Origin: Nonomuraea purpurea | Lineage (GTDB): Bacteria; Actinomycetota; Actinomycetes; Streptosporangiales; Streptosporangiaceae | DNA length: 64,000 nt | Assembly (NCBI RefSeq): GCF_042650645.1 | Contig: NZ_JBHSBI010000012.1 | Span: forward strand, 1 to 64,000 | Direction: 5' to 3' | Part shown: piece after piece, positions 51,838-61,529 of the stretch | How positions within the stretch are numbered: position 1 is the stretch's first letter | Layout: each line of letters opens with the position of its first letter | Made by a program: the position numbers and the translations under genes | Notes under the pieces: model-generated | The model's input: only the letters and a program-made list of their open reading frames with translations | What the model was told of the DNA's origin: nothing | The model's database searches: none

Positions 51838-53468
51838 CAGAGCCTCCTCCACACGCGGCCGTCGCGGGCCATCATCGCGTCGGCCGACGGCGGCCCCCAC
51901 GAGCCGGCCTCGTACGGCTCGGGCTGTCCCTGCGTGGACCAGAACTCCTCGATCGGGTCGAGGATCGTCCACGACAGCTCCACCTCCCGCTGGTGCGGGA
52001 AGAGCGGCGGGTCGCCGATCATCACGTCGAGCAGCAGCCGCTCGTACGCCTCCGGCGACGACTCCAGGAACGATTCGCCGTAGGCGAAGTCCATGGACAC
52101 GTCGCGCACCTCCATGGCGGTCCCCGGGACCTTGGAGCCGAAGCGCACCGTGATGCCCTCGTCGGGCTGGACCCGGACGACCAGCGCGTTCTGGCCGAGG
52201 ATCTCGGTGTCGTCCTTGCTGAAGGGCAGGTGGGGCGCGCGCTGGAAGACCACCGCGACCTCCGTCACCCGCCGGCCGAGCCGCTTGCCCGTGCGCAGGT
52301 AGAAGGGCACGCCCGCCCAGCGGCGGTTGGCGATCTCCAGCTTGATGGCCGCGTACGTCTCGGTCTTGGACTCGCGCGAGATGCCCTCCTCCTGCAGGTA
52401 GCCGACCACTTTCTCGCCGCCCTGCCAGCCGGCGTCGTACTGGCCGCGCGCGGTGTAGAGGCCCAGGTTGGCGGGCAGCCGCACGGCCTTGAGCACCTTC
52501 TCCTTCTCCCGCCGCAGCGCGGAGGCGTCGAAGGAGGTCGGGTCCTCCATCGCCACCAGCGCGAGGAGCTGGAGCAGGTGGTTCTGGATCACGTCGCGGG
52601 CGGCGCCGATGCCGTCGTAGTAGCCGGCGCGCCCGCCGATGCCGATGTCCTCGGCCATCGTGATCTGCACGTGGTCGACGAAGCTGCGGTTCCAGATGGG
52701 CTCATAGAGGTTGTTGGCGAACCTCAGCGCCATGATGTTCTGGACGGTCTCCTTGCCCAGGTAGTGGTCGATCCGGAAGATCGAGCTCTCGGGGAAGGCC
52801 GAGGTGGTGATCTCGTTCAGTTCGTGCGCCGACTTCAGGTCGTGCCCGAACGGCTTCTCGATGACCACCCGCCGCCACGACCCCTCGGGCGCGTCGGCCA
52901 GCCCGGTCCGCTTGAGCTGCTCGACCACCACGGGGAAGAACTTCGGCGGCACCGACAGGTAGAAAGCGTAGTTTCCGCCCGTGCCGCGGGTCTCGTCGAT
53001 CTCGGCCAGGGCCATGGCGAGCGCGTCGAAGGCCCCGTCGTCGTTGAACTCACCCGGGACGAAATGGATGCCCTCGCGGATCTGCTTCCATACTTCTTCG
53101 CGGAAGGGCGTCCTGGCGTGCGCCTTGACGGCGTCATGCGTCAACTGGGCGAAATCCTGGTCTTTCCAATCGCGCCGGGCGAAGCCGACCAACGAGAAGC
53201 CGGGCGGCAACAGCCCTCGGTTGCCCAGGTCGTAAATCGCGGGCAGCAACTTGCGCTTGGCCAGGTCACCCGTCACGCCGAACAACACCATCACGCACGG
53301 TCCCGCCACCCGCGGCAGCCGCTTGTCACGCGGATCGCGCAGCGGGTTGGCGGCGACCGCCTCCTCGGTGGTGGCGGTGGCCGCGGCCGAGGTGGCCACG
53401 GTGGCCGCCATCATCTGTTCGACGGAGGCGGCGGCCTCCTCCACGGGCGTCGCCGGATCGTCTGTCAT
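51837..53468 (-). CDS. zwf: Glucose-6-phosphate dehydrogenase
   Basis: A 543-residue enzyme that starts the oxidative pentose-phosphate pathway and makes NADPH. The NADP motif is MVLFGVTGDLAKRKLLPAIY (about 59-78). The active-site motif FRIDHYLGKE (about 232-241) holds the catalytic His. The first 45 residues are an Ala/Thr/Glu-rich extension not found in most Zwf proteins, probably disordered. AGGAGG lies six bases before the ATG, so the start is firm. It follows pgi after one base and is coupled to opcA. Confidence 0.95.
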   Translation of the reverse strand: MTDDPATPVEEAAASVEQMMAATVATSAAATATTEEAVAANPLRDPRDKRLPRVAGPCVMVLFGVTGDLAKRKLLPAIYDLGNRGLLPPGFSLVGFARRDWKDQDFAQLTHDAVKAHARTPFREEVWKQIREGIHFVPGEFNDDGAFDALAMALAEIDETRGTGGNYAFYLSVPPKFFPVVVEQLKRTGLADAPEGSWRRVVIEKPFGHDLKSAHELNEITTSAFPESSIFRIDHYLGKETVQNIMALRFANNLYEPIWNRSFVDHVQITMAEDIGIGGRAGYYDGIGAARDVIQNHLLQLLALVAMEDPTSFDASALRREKEKVLKAVRLPANLGLYTARGQYDAGWQGGEKVVGYLQEEGISRESKTETYAAIKLEIANRRWAGVPFYLRTGKRLGRRVTEVAVVFQRAPHLPFSKDDTEILGQNALVVRVQPDEGITVRFGSKVPGTAMEVRDVSMDFAYGESFLESSPEAYERLLLDVMIGDPPLFPHQREVELSWTILDPIEEFWSTQGQPEPYEAGSWGPPSADAMMARDGRVWRRL

Positions 53469-53469
53469 C

Positions 53470-55083
53470 TCAAGCCTCCTGTGCGGCTGTGAGCAGATGC
53501 GCGACTCCCGCCGCGCGATCGGTCAAATGCAGGCGTACGGCCGGCCGCCCGCGGGTTTCGAGCGCCCCCAGGTCGCCGAGGGCCTGCGCGAGCTGGAGCC
53601 GGCCCAGTGAGTAGGGCCGTCCCGGGACCGCCACGTCCTCGGCCACAGCCCCGGTGATCTGCAGGAACACGCCGTTCTGCGGCCCGCCCTTGTGGTACTG
53701 CCCGGTCGAGTGCAGGAATCTCGGCCCCCACCCGAACGTCACCGGCCGGTCGGTGCGCAGCGCCAGCAGCGCCCGCAGCGTCGCCGGATCGGCCATCATC
53801 CACGCGTCGGTCATCTGCTCGAAGTCGGCCCCTTCGGGCACGGGGGCGTCGAAGGCCGCGAGCCGGTCCAGATAAGCCATGATCGACAGGTAGCCGTCGG
53901 CGGGGATGGCGCGCAGCAGTTCGTCGAACAGCCCTGGCAGGTCCGTCGCGGTGGCCGCGCCGTACACCTCGACGGGCCCGTCCACGAACGCCGGCGCGCC
54001 GGTCGGCAGGTCGGGCAGGGCCAGCAGGGCCGCGGTGTTCTCCTTCGACTCGGCCACGTTCGGCTGGTCGAAGGGGTTGATCTCCAGCAGCAGCCCGGCG
54101 ACGGCGACCGCGTACTCCCACACCAGGAACTGCGCGCCCAGCGGCCCGTCGACGCGCACGTCGCCGTCGTCGGAGGCGATCGCGACGACCAGCTCGTCAC
54201 CGGTGCGGTTGGGGTCGGCGCCCACAACCGGCAGGATCCCCCTGCCCTGCTTGCCGGTGGATTCGGCGACGAGCTGCTCGATCCAGTCGGACAGCCCCAC
54301 GAGCGGGGAGAGCTGGTCTTCGAGCAGCAGCTTGTCGCGCCCGCCCAGCGCCGCGCCGCCGAGCGCGGCCCCCAGGTCGAGCCCGGGGTTGCCGCGCTCG
54401 CGCGACAGCAGCGGCAGCACCGCCTCGGCGTCGTCGAGCAGCCGCTCCACGTCGACGCCCGCCAGCGCGGCGGGCACCAGCCCGAACGCCGACAGCGCCG
54501 AATAGCGGCCGCCCACGTCGGGCATGGACAACACCGTCTGGTAGCCGTCGTCGATCGCGAGCTGCTCCAGCGGCGAGCCGGGGTCGGTGACGACCACGAT
54601 GCGCTCGGCCGGGTCGAGGCCCGTCTCGGCGAACAGCCGCTCGTAGATCCGCAGGTGGCAGTCGGTCTCGACGGTCGAGCCGCTCTTGCTGGCCACGACC
54701 ACGACTGTGGCGTCGAGCCGGTCGGTCAGCGCCCGCCGCACCTGGGCGGGATCGGAGGTGTCGAGCACGGTCAGCGGCACGTCGGCGGTGTTGCAGATGA
54801 CCTCCGCCGCCAGCGACGAGCCGCCCATCCCGGCCACGACCACGTTGCTCAGGCCCTCCGCGCGGGCCTTGTCGGCGAGGTTGCCCAGCTCGGGCAGCAG
54901 CTCGCGCGAGCTGCGGGGCAGGGTCAGCCAGCCGAGCCTGACCGCCGCCTCCGCCTCGGCGTCCTCACCCCACAGCGTGGGGTCGCCGCCGGCGAGCCGC
55001 GCGGGCACGCCGTCGGCGACGAGGCGCCCCGCGACGGAGGAGGCGGCCGAGGCCACCCCCTCCTCGCGGTAGGAGACCTCCAT
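53470..55083 (-). CDS. pgi: Glucose-6-phosphate isomerase
   Basis: A 537-residue isomerase that links glycolysis and the pentose-phosphate pathway. Signature 1 lies in VVVVASKSGSTVETDCHLRI (about 131-150), and signature 2 in the run GPRFLHSTGQYHKGGPQN (about 460). ATG 55083 (EVSYREEGV) overlaps the tal stop by one base (TGATG); longer upstream readings run through tal and are spurious. Placement of pgi between tal and zwf differs from Streptomyces coelicolor, where pgi lies further off. Confidence 0.93.
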   Translation of the reverse strand: MEVSYREEGVASAASSVAGRLVADGVPARLAGGDPTLWGEDAEAEAAVRLGWLTLPRSSRELLPELGNLADKARAEGLSNVVVAGMGGSSLAAEVICNTADVPLTVLDTSDPAQVRRALTDRLDATVVVVASKSGSTVETDCHLRIYERLFAETGLDPAERIVVVTDPGSPLEQLAIDDGYQTVLSMPDVGGRYSALSAFGLVPAALAGVDVERLLDDAEAVLPLLSRERGNPGLDLGAALGGAALGGRDKLLLEDQLSPLVGLSDWIEQLVAESTGKQGRGILPVVGADPNRTGDELVVAIASDDGDVRVDGPLGAQFLVWEYAVAVAGLLLEINPFDQPNVAESKENTAALLALPDLPTGAPAFVDGPVEVYGAATATDLPGLFDELLRAIPADGYLSIMAYLDRLAAFDAPVPEGADFEQMTDAWMMADPATLRALLALRTDRPVTFGWGPRFLHSTGQYHKGGPQNGVFLQITGAVAEDVAVPGRPYSLGRLQLAQALGDLGALETRGRPAVRLHLTDRAAGVAHLLTAAQEA

Positions 55084-56174
55084 CACGGAACCAGGTTCTT
55101 CCGAACGCTCTCGAGCAGCTCGTTCCAGGACGCCTCGAACTTCTCCACGCCCTCCTCCTCCAGCACCTTGACCACGTCGTCGTAGTCGATGCCGGCCTCC
55201 TTGAGAGCGGCCATGGTGTTCCAGGCGTCCTCGTAGAAGGGGCGCACGGTGTCGCCGGTGATGTTGGCGTGGTCGGCGACCGAGTCCAGCGTCTTCTCCG
55301 GCATCGTGTTGACGGTGCCGGGGGCGACGAGCTGGTCGACGTAGAGCGTGTCGGAGTATTCGGGGTTCTTCACGCCGGTCGAGGCCCACAGCGGCCGCTG
55401 CGGGCGGGCGCCCGCGGCGCGCAGGCGCTGCCAGCGCTCGGAGTTCATCACGTCCTCGTAGGCCGCGTACGCCAGGCGCGCGTTGGCCACGCCCGCCTTG
55501 CCCTTCAGCTCGGGCTTGCCGACCTTGTCCAGCCGCTGGTCGATCTCGGTGTCGACGCGGCTGACGAAGAACGAGGCCACCGACTCGATCGTGGCCAGGT
55601 CCAGGCCCTTGGCCTGCGCCGCCTCCAGGCCGGCCAGCCAGGCGTCCATGACCGCGCGGTAGCGCTCGAGCGAGAAGATCAGCGTGACGTTGACGCTGAT
55701 GCCCTCCGACAGCGCCTGCGTGATCGCGGGCAGCCCCTCGACCGTGGCCGGGATCTTGATGAACAGGTTGGGCCGGTCGACCATCCACCACAGCGCCCGC
55801 GCCTCGGCGACCGTCTTCTCGCTCTCGCGGGCCAGCCGCGGGTCGACCTCCAGCGACACACGGCCGTCCACGCCGTCGGTGGCGTCGTAGACCGGGCGCA
55901 GCACGTCGGCGGCCCAGCGGATGTCGTAGGTCGTGATCGCGCGCACGGCCTCGCCCACGTCCACGCCGCGTACGGCAAGGTCGTGCAACTGGGCGTTGTA
56001 GGCGTCGCCCTTGCCCAGCGCGTTGGCGAAGATCGTCGGATTGGACGTCACGCCGACGACGTACTTGTCCCGGATCAACTGCTCCAGGTTGCCGGTGCGC
56101 AGGCGGTCGCGGCTGATGTCGTCAAGCCAGATGGCGACGCCCTGCCCGGACAGCTTCTTCAGGATTTCACTCAT
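55083..56174 (-). CDS. tal: Transaldolase
   Basis: A 363-residue TIM-barrel enzyme of the non-oxidative pentose-phosphate pathway. The Schiff-base Lys lies in NLFIKIPATVEG (about 138). VTSNPTIFANALG (about 41-53) and SVNVTLIFSLERYRAV are also typical of the larger (type 2) bacterial transaldolases. The ATG follows the tkt stop by five bases, with GAAGAAG as a weak binding site. Its stop overlaps pgi. Confidence 0.95.
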   Translation of the reverse strand: MSEILKKLSGQGVAIWLDDISRDRLRTGNLEQLIRDKYVVGVTSNPTIFANALGKGDAYNAQLHDLAVRGVDVGEAVRAITTYDIRWAADVLRPVYDATDGVDGRVSLEVDPRLARESEKTVAEARALWWMVDRPNLFIKIPATVEGLPAITQALSEGISVNVTLIFSLERYRAVMDAWLAGLEAAQAKGLDLATIESVASFFVSRVDTEIDQRLDKVGKPELKGKAGVANARLAYAAYEDVMNSERWQRLRAAGARPQRPLWASTGVKNPEYSDTLYVDQLVAPGTVNTMPEKTLDSVADHANITGDTVRPFYEDAWNTMAALKEAGIDYDDVVKVLEEEGVEKFEASWNELLESVRKNLVP

Positions 56175-56179
56175 CTTCT

Positions 56180-58288
56180 TCAGTTTCCCGTCGTCTCGCC
56201 CTTTTCCTGACCCAGCTTGGCCAGGCTTGCGTGTGCCGCGGCAGCCACCCGCTCCGCCGTCAGCCCGAAAAGCTCGTACAAAGTCTTGTACGGAGCCGAG
56301 GCACCGAAGTGTTCGAGACCGACGACCTCACCGCATTCGCCGACGAACTCGTGCCAGCCGAGCGCGACTCCCGCCTCGACGGCGACCCGAGCCCGGATCG
56401 ACGAAGGCAGAACCGTCTGCCTATACGCGGTGTCCTGCCCCTTGAACCACTCGACACACGGCATCGACACGACCCGCGTCGGGATGCCCTTCGCCTCCAG
56501 CAGATCCCGTCCGCCCAGCGCGATCTCGACCTCGCTGCCGGTGGCGATGAGGATGACCTTGGGCTGGCCGTCGGACGCCTCGCGCAGGACGTAGCCGCCG
56601 CGGGCCACGCCCTCGGCGCTGGTGCCCTCGAAGACCGGCAGGTTCTGCCTGGTCAGCGCGAGCGCGGCGGGACGGTCGGTGTGCTTGAGCACGGCCTTCC
56701 ACGCGTGGGCGGTCTCGTTGGCGTCGGCCGGGCGGACCACGTCGAGGCCGGGGATGGCGCGCAGCGCCCACAGGTGCTCGATCGGCTGGTGGGTGGGGCC
56801 GTCCTCGCCCAGGCCGATGGAGTCGTGCGTCCAGATGTAGGTGACCGGCAGCTTCATCAGCGCCGCCAGGCGCACCGCGGGCCGCATGTAGTCGGAGAAG
56901 ACCAGGAACGTGCCGCCGTACGGGCGGGTGCCGCCGTGCAGGGCGATGCCGTTGAGAATGGCGCCCATGCCGTGCTCGCGGATGCCGAAGTGCAGCGTGC
57001 GGCCGTAGCGGTTACCGGGGAACTCCTTGGTCTGGTATTCCTCGGGGATGAAGGACGGCTCGCCCTTCATCGTGGTGTTGTTCGACTCGGCCAGGTCGGC
57101 CGAGCCGCCCCACAGCTCGGGCAGCACCGGCGCCAGCGCGCTGAGCACCTCGCCCGAGGCCTTGCGGGTCGAGACCGACGCGCCCGTCTCGAACGACGGC
57201 AGCGCCCTGGCCCAGCCGTTGGGCAGCTCGCGCTGGCAGATGCGGTCGAACTCGGCGGCGCGCTCGGGGTTGGCCAGGCGCCACTCGGCGTAGCCCTTCT
57301 CCCACTCGGCGTGCTCGGCGCGGCCCCGCTGGGCGATGGCGCGGGCGTGCTCCAGCACCCCGGCCCGCACGTCGAAGGTCTTGGCCGGGTCGAAGCCCAG
57401 GACCTCCTTGGTGGCGGCGACCTCGGCCTCGCCCAGGGCCGAGCCGTGGATCTTGCCGGTGTTCTGCTTGTTGGGCGCCGGCCAGCCGATGATCGTGCGC
57501 AGCCGGATGAACGAGGGCCGGTCGGTCTCGGCCTTGGCCGCCTGCAGGGCGTCGTAGAAGGCCTGGACGTCCTCGGCGTAGTCGCCGTTCTCGGTCCAGT
57601 CGACGCTCTGCGTGTGCCAGCCGTAGGCCTCGTAGCGCTTGACCACGTCCTCGGACTTGGCGATGAGGGTGTCGTCCTCGATGGAGATGCGGTTGTCGTC
57701 CCAGACGACGATGAGGTTGCCCAGCTTCTGGTGGCCCGCGAGCGCGCTGACCTCGTGGCTGATGCCCTCCTCGATGTCGCCGTCGCTGACCAGGCACCAG
57801 ATGTGGTGGTCGAACGGCGAGGAGCCGAGCTCGGCGTCGGGGTCGAACAGGCCGCGCTCGCGGCGGGCCGCCATCGCCATGCCGACCGCGTTGCCCAGGC
57901 CCTGGCCGAGCGGGCCCGTCGTCGTCTCGACGCCCGCCGTGTGGCCGTGCTCGGGGTGACCGGGGGTGAGGCTGTCCCACTGGCGCAGGCGCCTGAGGTC
58001 GTCGAGCGTCAGGCCGTAGCCGGAAAGGTAGAGCTGGATGTAGAGCGTCAGGCTGGTGTGGCCGCACGACAGCACGAACCGGTCGCGTCCGGCCCAGTTG
58101 GGGTCGGTCGGGTCGTGGCGCATCACGCGCTGGAAGAGCAGGTATGCGGCGGGGGCCAGGCTCATGGCGGTGCCGGGATGCCCCGAGCCCGCCTTCTCCA
58201 CTGCGTCCATCGCCAGGGCTCGAACGGTGTCGACCGCCTGCTTGTCCAGGTCGGTCCATTCGAGGGCTGGCACGAGTTCGGTGCTCAA
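56180..58288 (-). CDS. tkt: Transketolase
   Basis: A 702-residue thiamine-diphosphate enzyme. The N-terminal PP domain has GSGHPGTAMSLAPAAYLLFQ and the cofactor motif SDGDIEEG with WDDNRISIEDDT (about 157-190). The PYR domain has the catalytic Glu in FGIREHGMGAILNG (about 430) and HDSIGLGEDGPTHQPIEHL. The start appears to be a TTG at 58288 (STELVPALEWTDLDKQAV), with GGAG ten bases upstream. It heads the operon tkt-tal-pgi-zwf-opcA-pgl and is divergent from ctaB. Confidence 0.95.
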   Translation of the reverse strand: MSTELVPALEWTDLDKQAVDTVRALAMDAVEKAGSGHPGTAMSLAPAAYLLFQRVMRHDPTDPNWAGRDRFVLSCGHTSLTLYIQLYLSGYGLTLDDLRRLRQWDSLTPGHPEHGHTAGVETTTGPLGQGLGNAVGMAMAARRERGLFDPDAELGSSPFDHHIWCLVSDGDIEEGISHEVSALAGHQKLGNLIVVWDDNRISIEDDTLIAKSEDVVKRYEAYGWHTQSVDWTENGDYAEDVQAFYDALQAAKAETDRPSFIRLRTIIGWPAPNKQNTGKIHGSALGEAEVAATKEVLGFDPAKTFDVRAGVLEHARAIAQRGRAEHAEWEKGYAEWRLANPERAAEFDRICQRELPNGWARALPSFETGASVSTRKASGEVLSALAPVLPELWGGSADLAESNNTTMKGEPSFIPEEYQTKEFPGNRYGRTLHFGIREHGMGAILNGIALHGGTRPYGGTFLVFSDYMRPAVRLAALMKLPVTYIWTHDSIGLGEDGPTHQPIEHLWALRAIPGLDVVRPADANETAHAWKAVLKHTDRPAALALTRQNLPVFEGTSAEGVARGGYVLREASDGQPKVILIATGSEVEIALGGRDLLEAKGIPTRVVSMPCVEWFKGQDTAYRQTVLPSSIRARVAVEAGVALGWHEFVGECGEVVGLEHFGASAPYKTLYELFGLTAERVAAAAHASLAKLGQEKGETTGN

Positions 58289-58547
58289 GTGCTCGGTCTC
58301 CGGAATCTAGTTGTCATTGGTTGTACCGGTTGGCTATCCCGCCCACACGGGACCTTAACCGAGCGGAGCCGGAGATCGATTCCCGCTCCACCCACGCGGT
58401 GTCCATGCATGGCGCAAGCCCCCCATTGGCCGGACCGGCCGCCCCTGCTACTACAGTTTGTTTGTTCGCAGGGGCGTCGCCGGCGCCCATCCAAGGATCC
58501 GCTCTTATCAGAGGTTACGCGTTGACTCCGCACAGGCTGGAAGCGCC

Positions 58548-59492
58548 TTGACGGTGCTGACCAACAGGCAGGCCACGGCCCCATCACCTCAGGTGGAGGC
58601 GCCGCGGTCGTTCGCCATGACCGTGAAGGCCTACATCGCGCTCACCAAGCCGCGGATCATCGAGCTCCTGCTCATCACGACGCTGCCGGTGATGTTCCTC
58701 GCGGCGCGCGGGCTGCCCCCGCTGTGGACGTCCATATCTGTCATGGTGTTCGGCACCCTATCGGCGGGCAGCGCCAACGCGCTCAACTGCTACGTCGACC
58801 GCGACATCGACCAGAAGATGCGCCGCACCCGCCGCAGGCCGCTGGCCAGGCACCAGGTGTCACCGCGCGGCGCGCTGGTCTTCGGGATCGTGCTCGGGAT
58901 CCTGTCCACCGTGGGCCTGTGGCTGACCACCAACGGGCTGGCGGCGCTGCTGTCCCTCGCGGCGATCCTGTTCTACGTGCTGGTCTACTCGATGTTGCTC
59001 AAGCGGCGCACGGCCCAGAACATCGTGTGGGGCGGCATCGCGGGCTGCATGCCGGTGATGATCGGCTGGGCGGGCATCACCGAGCGGCTCGACTGGGCGC
59101 CGCTGGTGCTGTTCGGGGTGGTCTTCTTCTGGACGCCGCCGCACACCTGGACGCTGGCCATGCGCTACAAGGAGGACTACGCGGCGGCCAAGGTGCCGAT
59201 GCTGCCGGTGGTGGCCACCGAGCGGCGGGTCATCCTGGAGTCGATCGCCTACACCTGGGCGACCGTGCTGTGCTCGCTGGCGTTGTGGCCGGTGGCGGGC
59301 ACCACGCTGTTCTACCCCGTGATCGCCGCCGCGCTCGGCGCCATGTGCCTGTGGGAGGTCCACCGCCTGCTGAGCCGGCTCAACGCCGGCAAGACCGGCG
59401 TCGACCTGCGCCCCATGCGCTTCTTCCACTGGTCCAACGCCTACCTGGCGCTGCTGTTCCTGGCCGTCGCGATCGACCCGCTGCTGGCCTGA
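58548..59492 (+). CDS. ctaB: Protohaem IX farnesyltransferase (haem O synthase)
   Basis: A 314-residue UbiA-family prenyltransferase with about nine transmembrane helices. The Mg-prenyl motif NCYVDRDIDQKMRRTRRRPL (about 82-101) holds the Asp residues. A second acidic motif is near RYKEDYAAAKVPMLPVV. It adds a farnesyl group to protohaem for terminal oxidase assembly; ctaA nearby performs the next step. The start may be TTG 58548 or GTG 58554; GGAAG lies at 58539-58543. An upstream start at 58458 is rejected as atypical. Confidence 0.92.
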   Translation: MTVLTNRQATAPSPQVEAPRSFAMTVKAYIALTKPRIIELLLITTLPVMFLAARGLPPLWTSISVMVFGTLSAGSANALNCYVDRDIDQKMRRTRRRPLARHQVSPRGALVFGIVLGILSTVGLWLTTNGLAALLSLAAILFYVLVYSMLLKRRTAQNIVWGGIAGCMPVMIGWAGITERLDWAPLVLFGVVFFWTPPHTWTLAMRYKEDYAAAKVPMLPVVATERRVILESIAYTWATVLCSLALWPVAGTTLFYPVIAAALGAMCLWEVHRLLSRLNAGKTGVDLRPMRFFHWSNAYLALLFLAVAIDPLLA

Positions 59493-59579
59493 GACGGTGG
59501 CCGCGTGTCCTGATGGTGAGGAGTGGGTATCCCGAGCCGTCCCGCCAGGACCGACGCGGCTCCCGGCGCTCTGATCCGT

Positions 59580-59592
59580 TAAAGTCACCGTA
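59580..59592 (+). promoter_or_regulatory. Leaderless-type promoter of the PrsW-like gene
   Basis: TAAAGT (59580-59585) lies six bases before the ATG. There is no Shine-Dalgarno sequence. No clear -35 is visible. Confidence 0.45.
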
Positions 59593-60785
59593 TGGCGACC
59601 CGTGATCCACGCTGGGTGTTGAAGGACCGCCCGTCGTTCGCGTTGATCATCGGGCTGGTCCTCACCGGCATCTGCGCCCTGGTCTCGTTCTCCTTCGACG
59701 TGATCGACGGCGCCCCCGTGCAGTTCTTCATCGCGCTCGTGCTGGCCCTGGCGCCGGTGCCGCTGCTGCTGGCCGCCGTGCTGGCGCTCGACCGCATGGA
59801 GCCCGAGCCGCGCAGCAACCTCATCTTCGCCTTCGCCTGGGGCGCGGGCATCGCGGTGCTGGTCGCCGGCGTGATCAACTCGCTCAACCTGCACTACATC
59901 ATCGACACCGCCAAGCTGTCGGAGGCCAGCGCCCGCAACATCGCGGCCACCTTCGGCGCCCCCGTGGTCGAGGAGACCATGAAGGGCCTGGTGCTGCTGG
60001 GGCTGCTGCGATTTCGCAGGGCCGAGCTCGACGGGCCCACCGACGGCGTCATCTACGCCAGCATGGTCGGGCTCGGCTTCGCCATGAGCGAGAACGTCAG
60101 CTACTACCTGCAGGCGCTCAACTCCGAGGCGGGGGTCAAGGGGCTGGCGGTCACGGTGGTGCTGCGCGGCATCCTGTCGCCGTTCGCGCATCCGCTGTTC
60201 AGCTCGATGATCGGGGTGGCCGTCGCCTACGCGGCCCAGCGCTCCGGCTCCGAGCGGGTCACCTACATCCTGGCCGGCTGGACGGGCGCGATGATCCTGC
60301 ACGGCCTGTGGAACGGCCTGGCCTCCTACGGCGGCTTCCCCGGGCTCGTGGTGGCCTACCTGGTGCTGCTGCTGGTGCTGATCGTGCTCATCGGCGTGGT
60401 CTTCCGCGACAGGCGGCGCATCGTGGCCCTCATCCAGCGCTATCTGCCGCCGTACGAGCCGACCAAGCTGGTCACGCAGGCCGACATCTTCATGTTGTCG
60501 GCCTTCCCCAGGCGGCGCCAGGCCAGGCAGTGGGCCAGGCTCCACGGCGGCAAGCGCGGGGTGCGGGCGATGCGCGACTACCAGCTCGCCGCCACCGAGC
60601 TGGGCCTGCTGCACGAGCGGGCGGCCCGCCACATGGTCGACGAGCAGACCTTCCACGAGGAGCAGCGGGCCCTGCTCGAGTGCATGAGCACCGCCCGCGC
60701 CGACTTCCCCACGCCGTCGGTGCACACCCAGTCGGTCGCCAGGGGCTCTCCGCCGCCCGGCTACGCCCCCGGAGCGCCCGGCTGA
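59592..60785 (+). CDS. PrsW family intramembrane metalloprotease
   Basis: A 397-residue protein with about eight transmembrane helices in residues 15-275. The PrsW active-site motifs are all seen: PVVEETMKG (about 129-137), GFAMSENVSYY (about 162-172), LSPFAHPLFSSMIG (about 196-209) and the final His of LHGLWNG (about 237). Bacillus PrsW cleaves an anti-sigma factor. The substrate here is unknown. A 120-residue cytosolic tail follows, helical then Pro/Ser-rich. Its end overlaps the convergent SanA-like gene by 25 bases. Confidence 0.85.
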   Translation: MATRDPRWVLKDRPSFALIIGLVLTGICALVSFSFDVIDGAPVQFFIALVLALAPVPLLLAAVLALDRMEPEPRSNLIFAFAWGAGIAVLVAGVINSLNLHYIIDTAKLSEASARNIAATFGAPVVEETMKGLVLLGLLRFRRAELDGPTDGVIYASMVGLGFAMSENVSYYLQALNSEAGVKGLAVTVVLRGILSPFAHPLFSSMIGVAVAYAAQRSGSERVTYILAGWTGAMILHGLWNGLASYGGFPGLVVAYLVLLLVLIVLIGVVFRDRRRIVALIQRYLPPYEPTKLVTQADIFMLSAFPRRRQARQWARLHGGKRGVRAMRDYQLAATELGLLHERAARHMVDEQTFHEEQRALLECMSTARADFPTPSVHTQSVARGSPPPGYAPGAPG

Positions 60786-61468
60786 TCCAGGATTTCGGTG
60801 AGTGAGACCTCGCGGGGCCCGGGGAAGATCGGGTCGGAGTTCAGCACCATCGCGTCGGCGAAGGCCTTGGCGGTGGCGAACAGCTCGCGGGTGGCCAGGT
60901 AGTACGTGGTCAAAGCCCAGCGCCTGACGGAGTCGTCACCGACCCCGAACGTCTCCAGCCCGGCCGTGCGGCACAGCGTGACGGCCCTGGGCAGGTGGAA
61001 CTCCTGCGTCACCACGGTCACCTGCCGCGCCCCGAACACCTTGCGCGCCCGCACGCATGAGTCCCACGTGTCGAAGCCGGCATAGTCCAGCACCATCACC
61101 GTGTCGGGCACGCCCTTGCCGCGCAGGTAGTCGCGCATGGCGGTCGGCTCGTCGTACTCCTCGCGGCTGTTGTCGCCCGACAGCAGCAGCGCCCGCACCT
61201 TGCCCGAGCGATACAGGTCGGCGGCGATGTCGAGCCTGCGGGCCAGCATCGGCGTGGGCTGCGTCCCGTACAGGCCCGCGCCCAGCACCAGCGCCGCCTG
61301 CGACGGCGGCACCCGCGCGAGCCAGCCGTCGCCCTCGGCCGTCTCCCGGTGCTGCGAGCTGTTCAGCCAGGCCCACGTCATGGGCGCGAGCATGAGCACG
61401 CTCAGGAGCACCAGGCCCTGGTACGTGCGGCGTAACGCCTTCCGAGAGGGGCGGACCTTTCCCAACAA
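60761..61468 (-). CDS. SanA/YdcF-like DUF218 membrane protein
   Basis: A 235-residue protein with one N-terminal transmembrane helix (about 15-36) and an extracytoplasmic DUF218 domain. Domain motifs are AALVLGAGLYGTQPTPML (about 58-75), LLLSGDNSREEYDEPTAMRD (about 95) and VVTQEFHLPRAVTLC (about 151). SanA affects vancomycin sensitivity and envelope permeability in enterobacteria; its reaction is unknown. The start is TTG 61468, well supported by GGAGGG six bases upstream. It follows ctaA in the same direction. Confidence 0.85.
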   Translation of the reverse strand: MLGKVRPSRKALRRTYQGLVLLSVLMLAPMTWAWLNSSQHRETAEGDGWLARVPPSQAALVLGAGLYGTQPTPMLARRLDIAADLYRSGKVRALLLSGDNSREEYDEPTAMRDYLRGKGVPDTVMVLDYAGFDTWDSCVRARKVFGARQVTVVTQEFHLPRAVTLCRTAGLETFGVGDDSVRRWALTTYYLATRELFATAKAFADAMVLNSDPIFPGPREVSLTEILDQPGAPGA

Positions 61469-61529
61469 TTCGCACCCTCCGGCGGTGGGGGAGTGGCCGA
61501 CCTTTCACCCCATAGCCTGGCATACCACC

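Noticed and set aside
53470..55791. Extended 773-residue reading of pgi
   Set aside because: The extra N-terminus lies in another frame of tal and has no likeness to PGI; ATG 55083 fits the TGATG junction.
56231..58525. 764-codon ORF opposite tkt
   Set aside because: Val/Gly/Arg-rich shadow of the transketolase gene.
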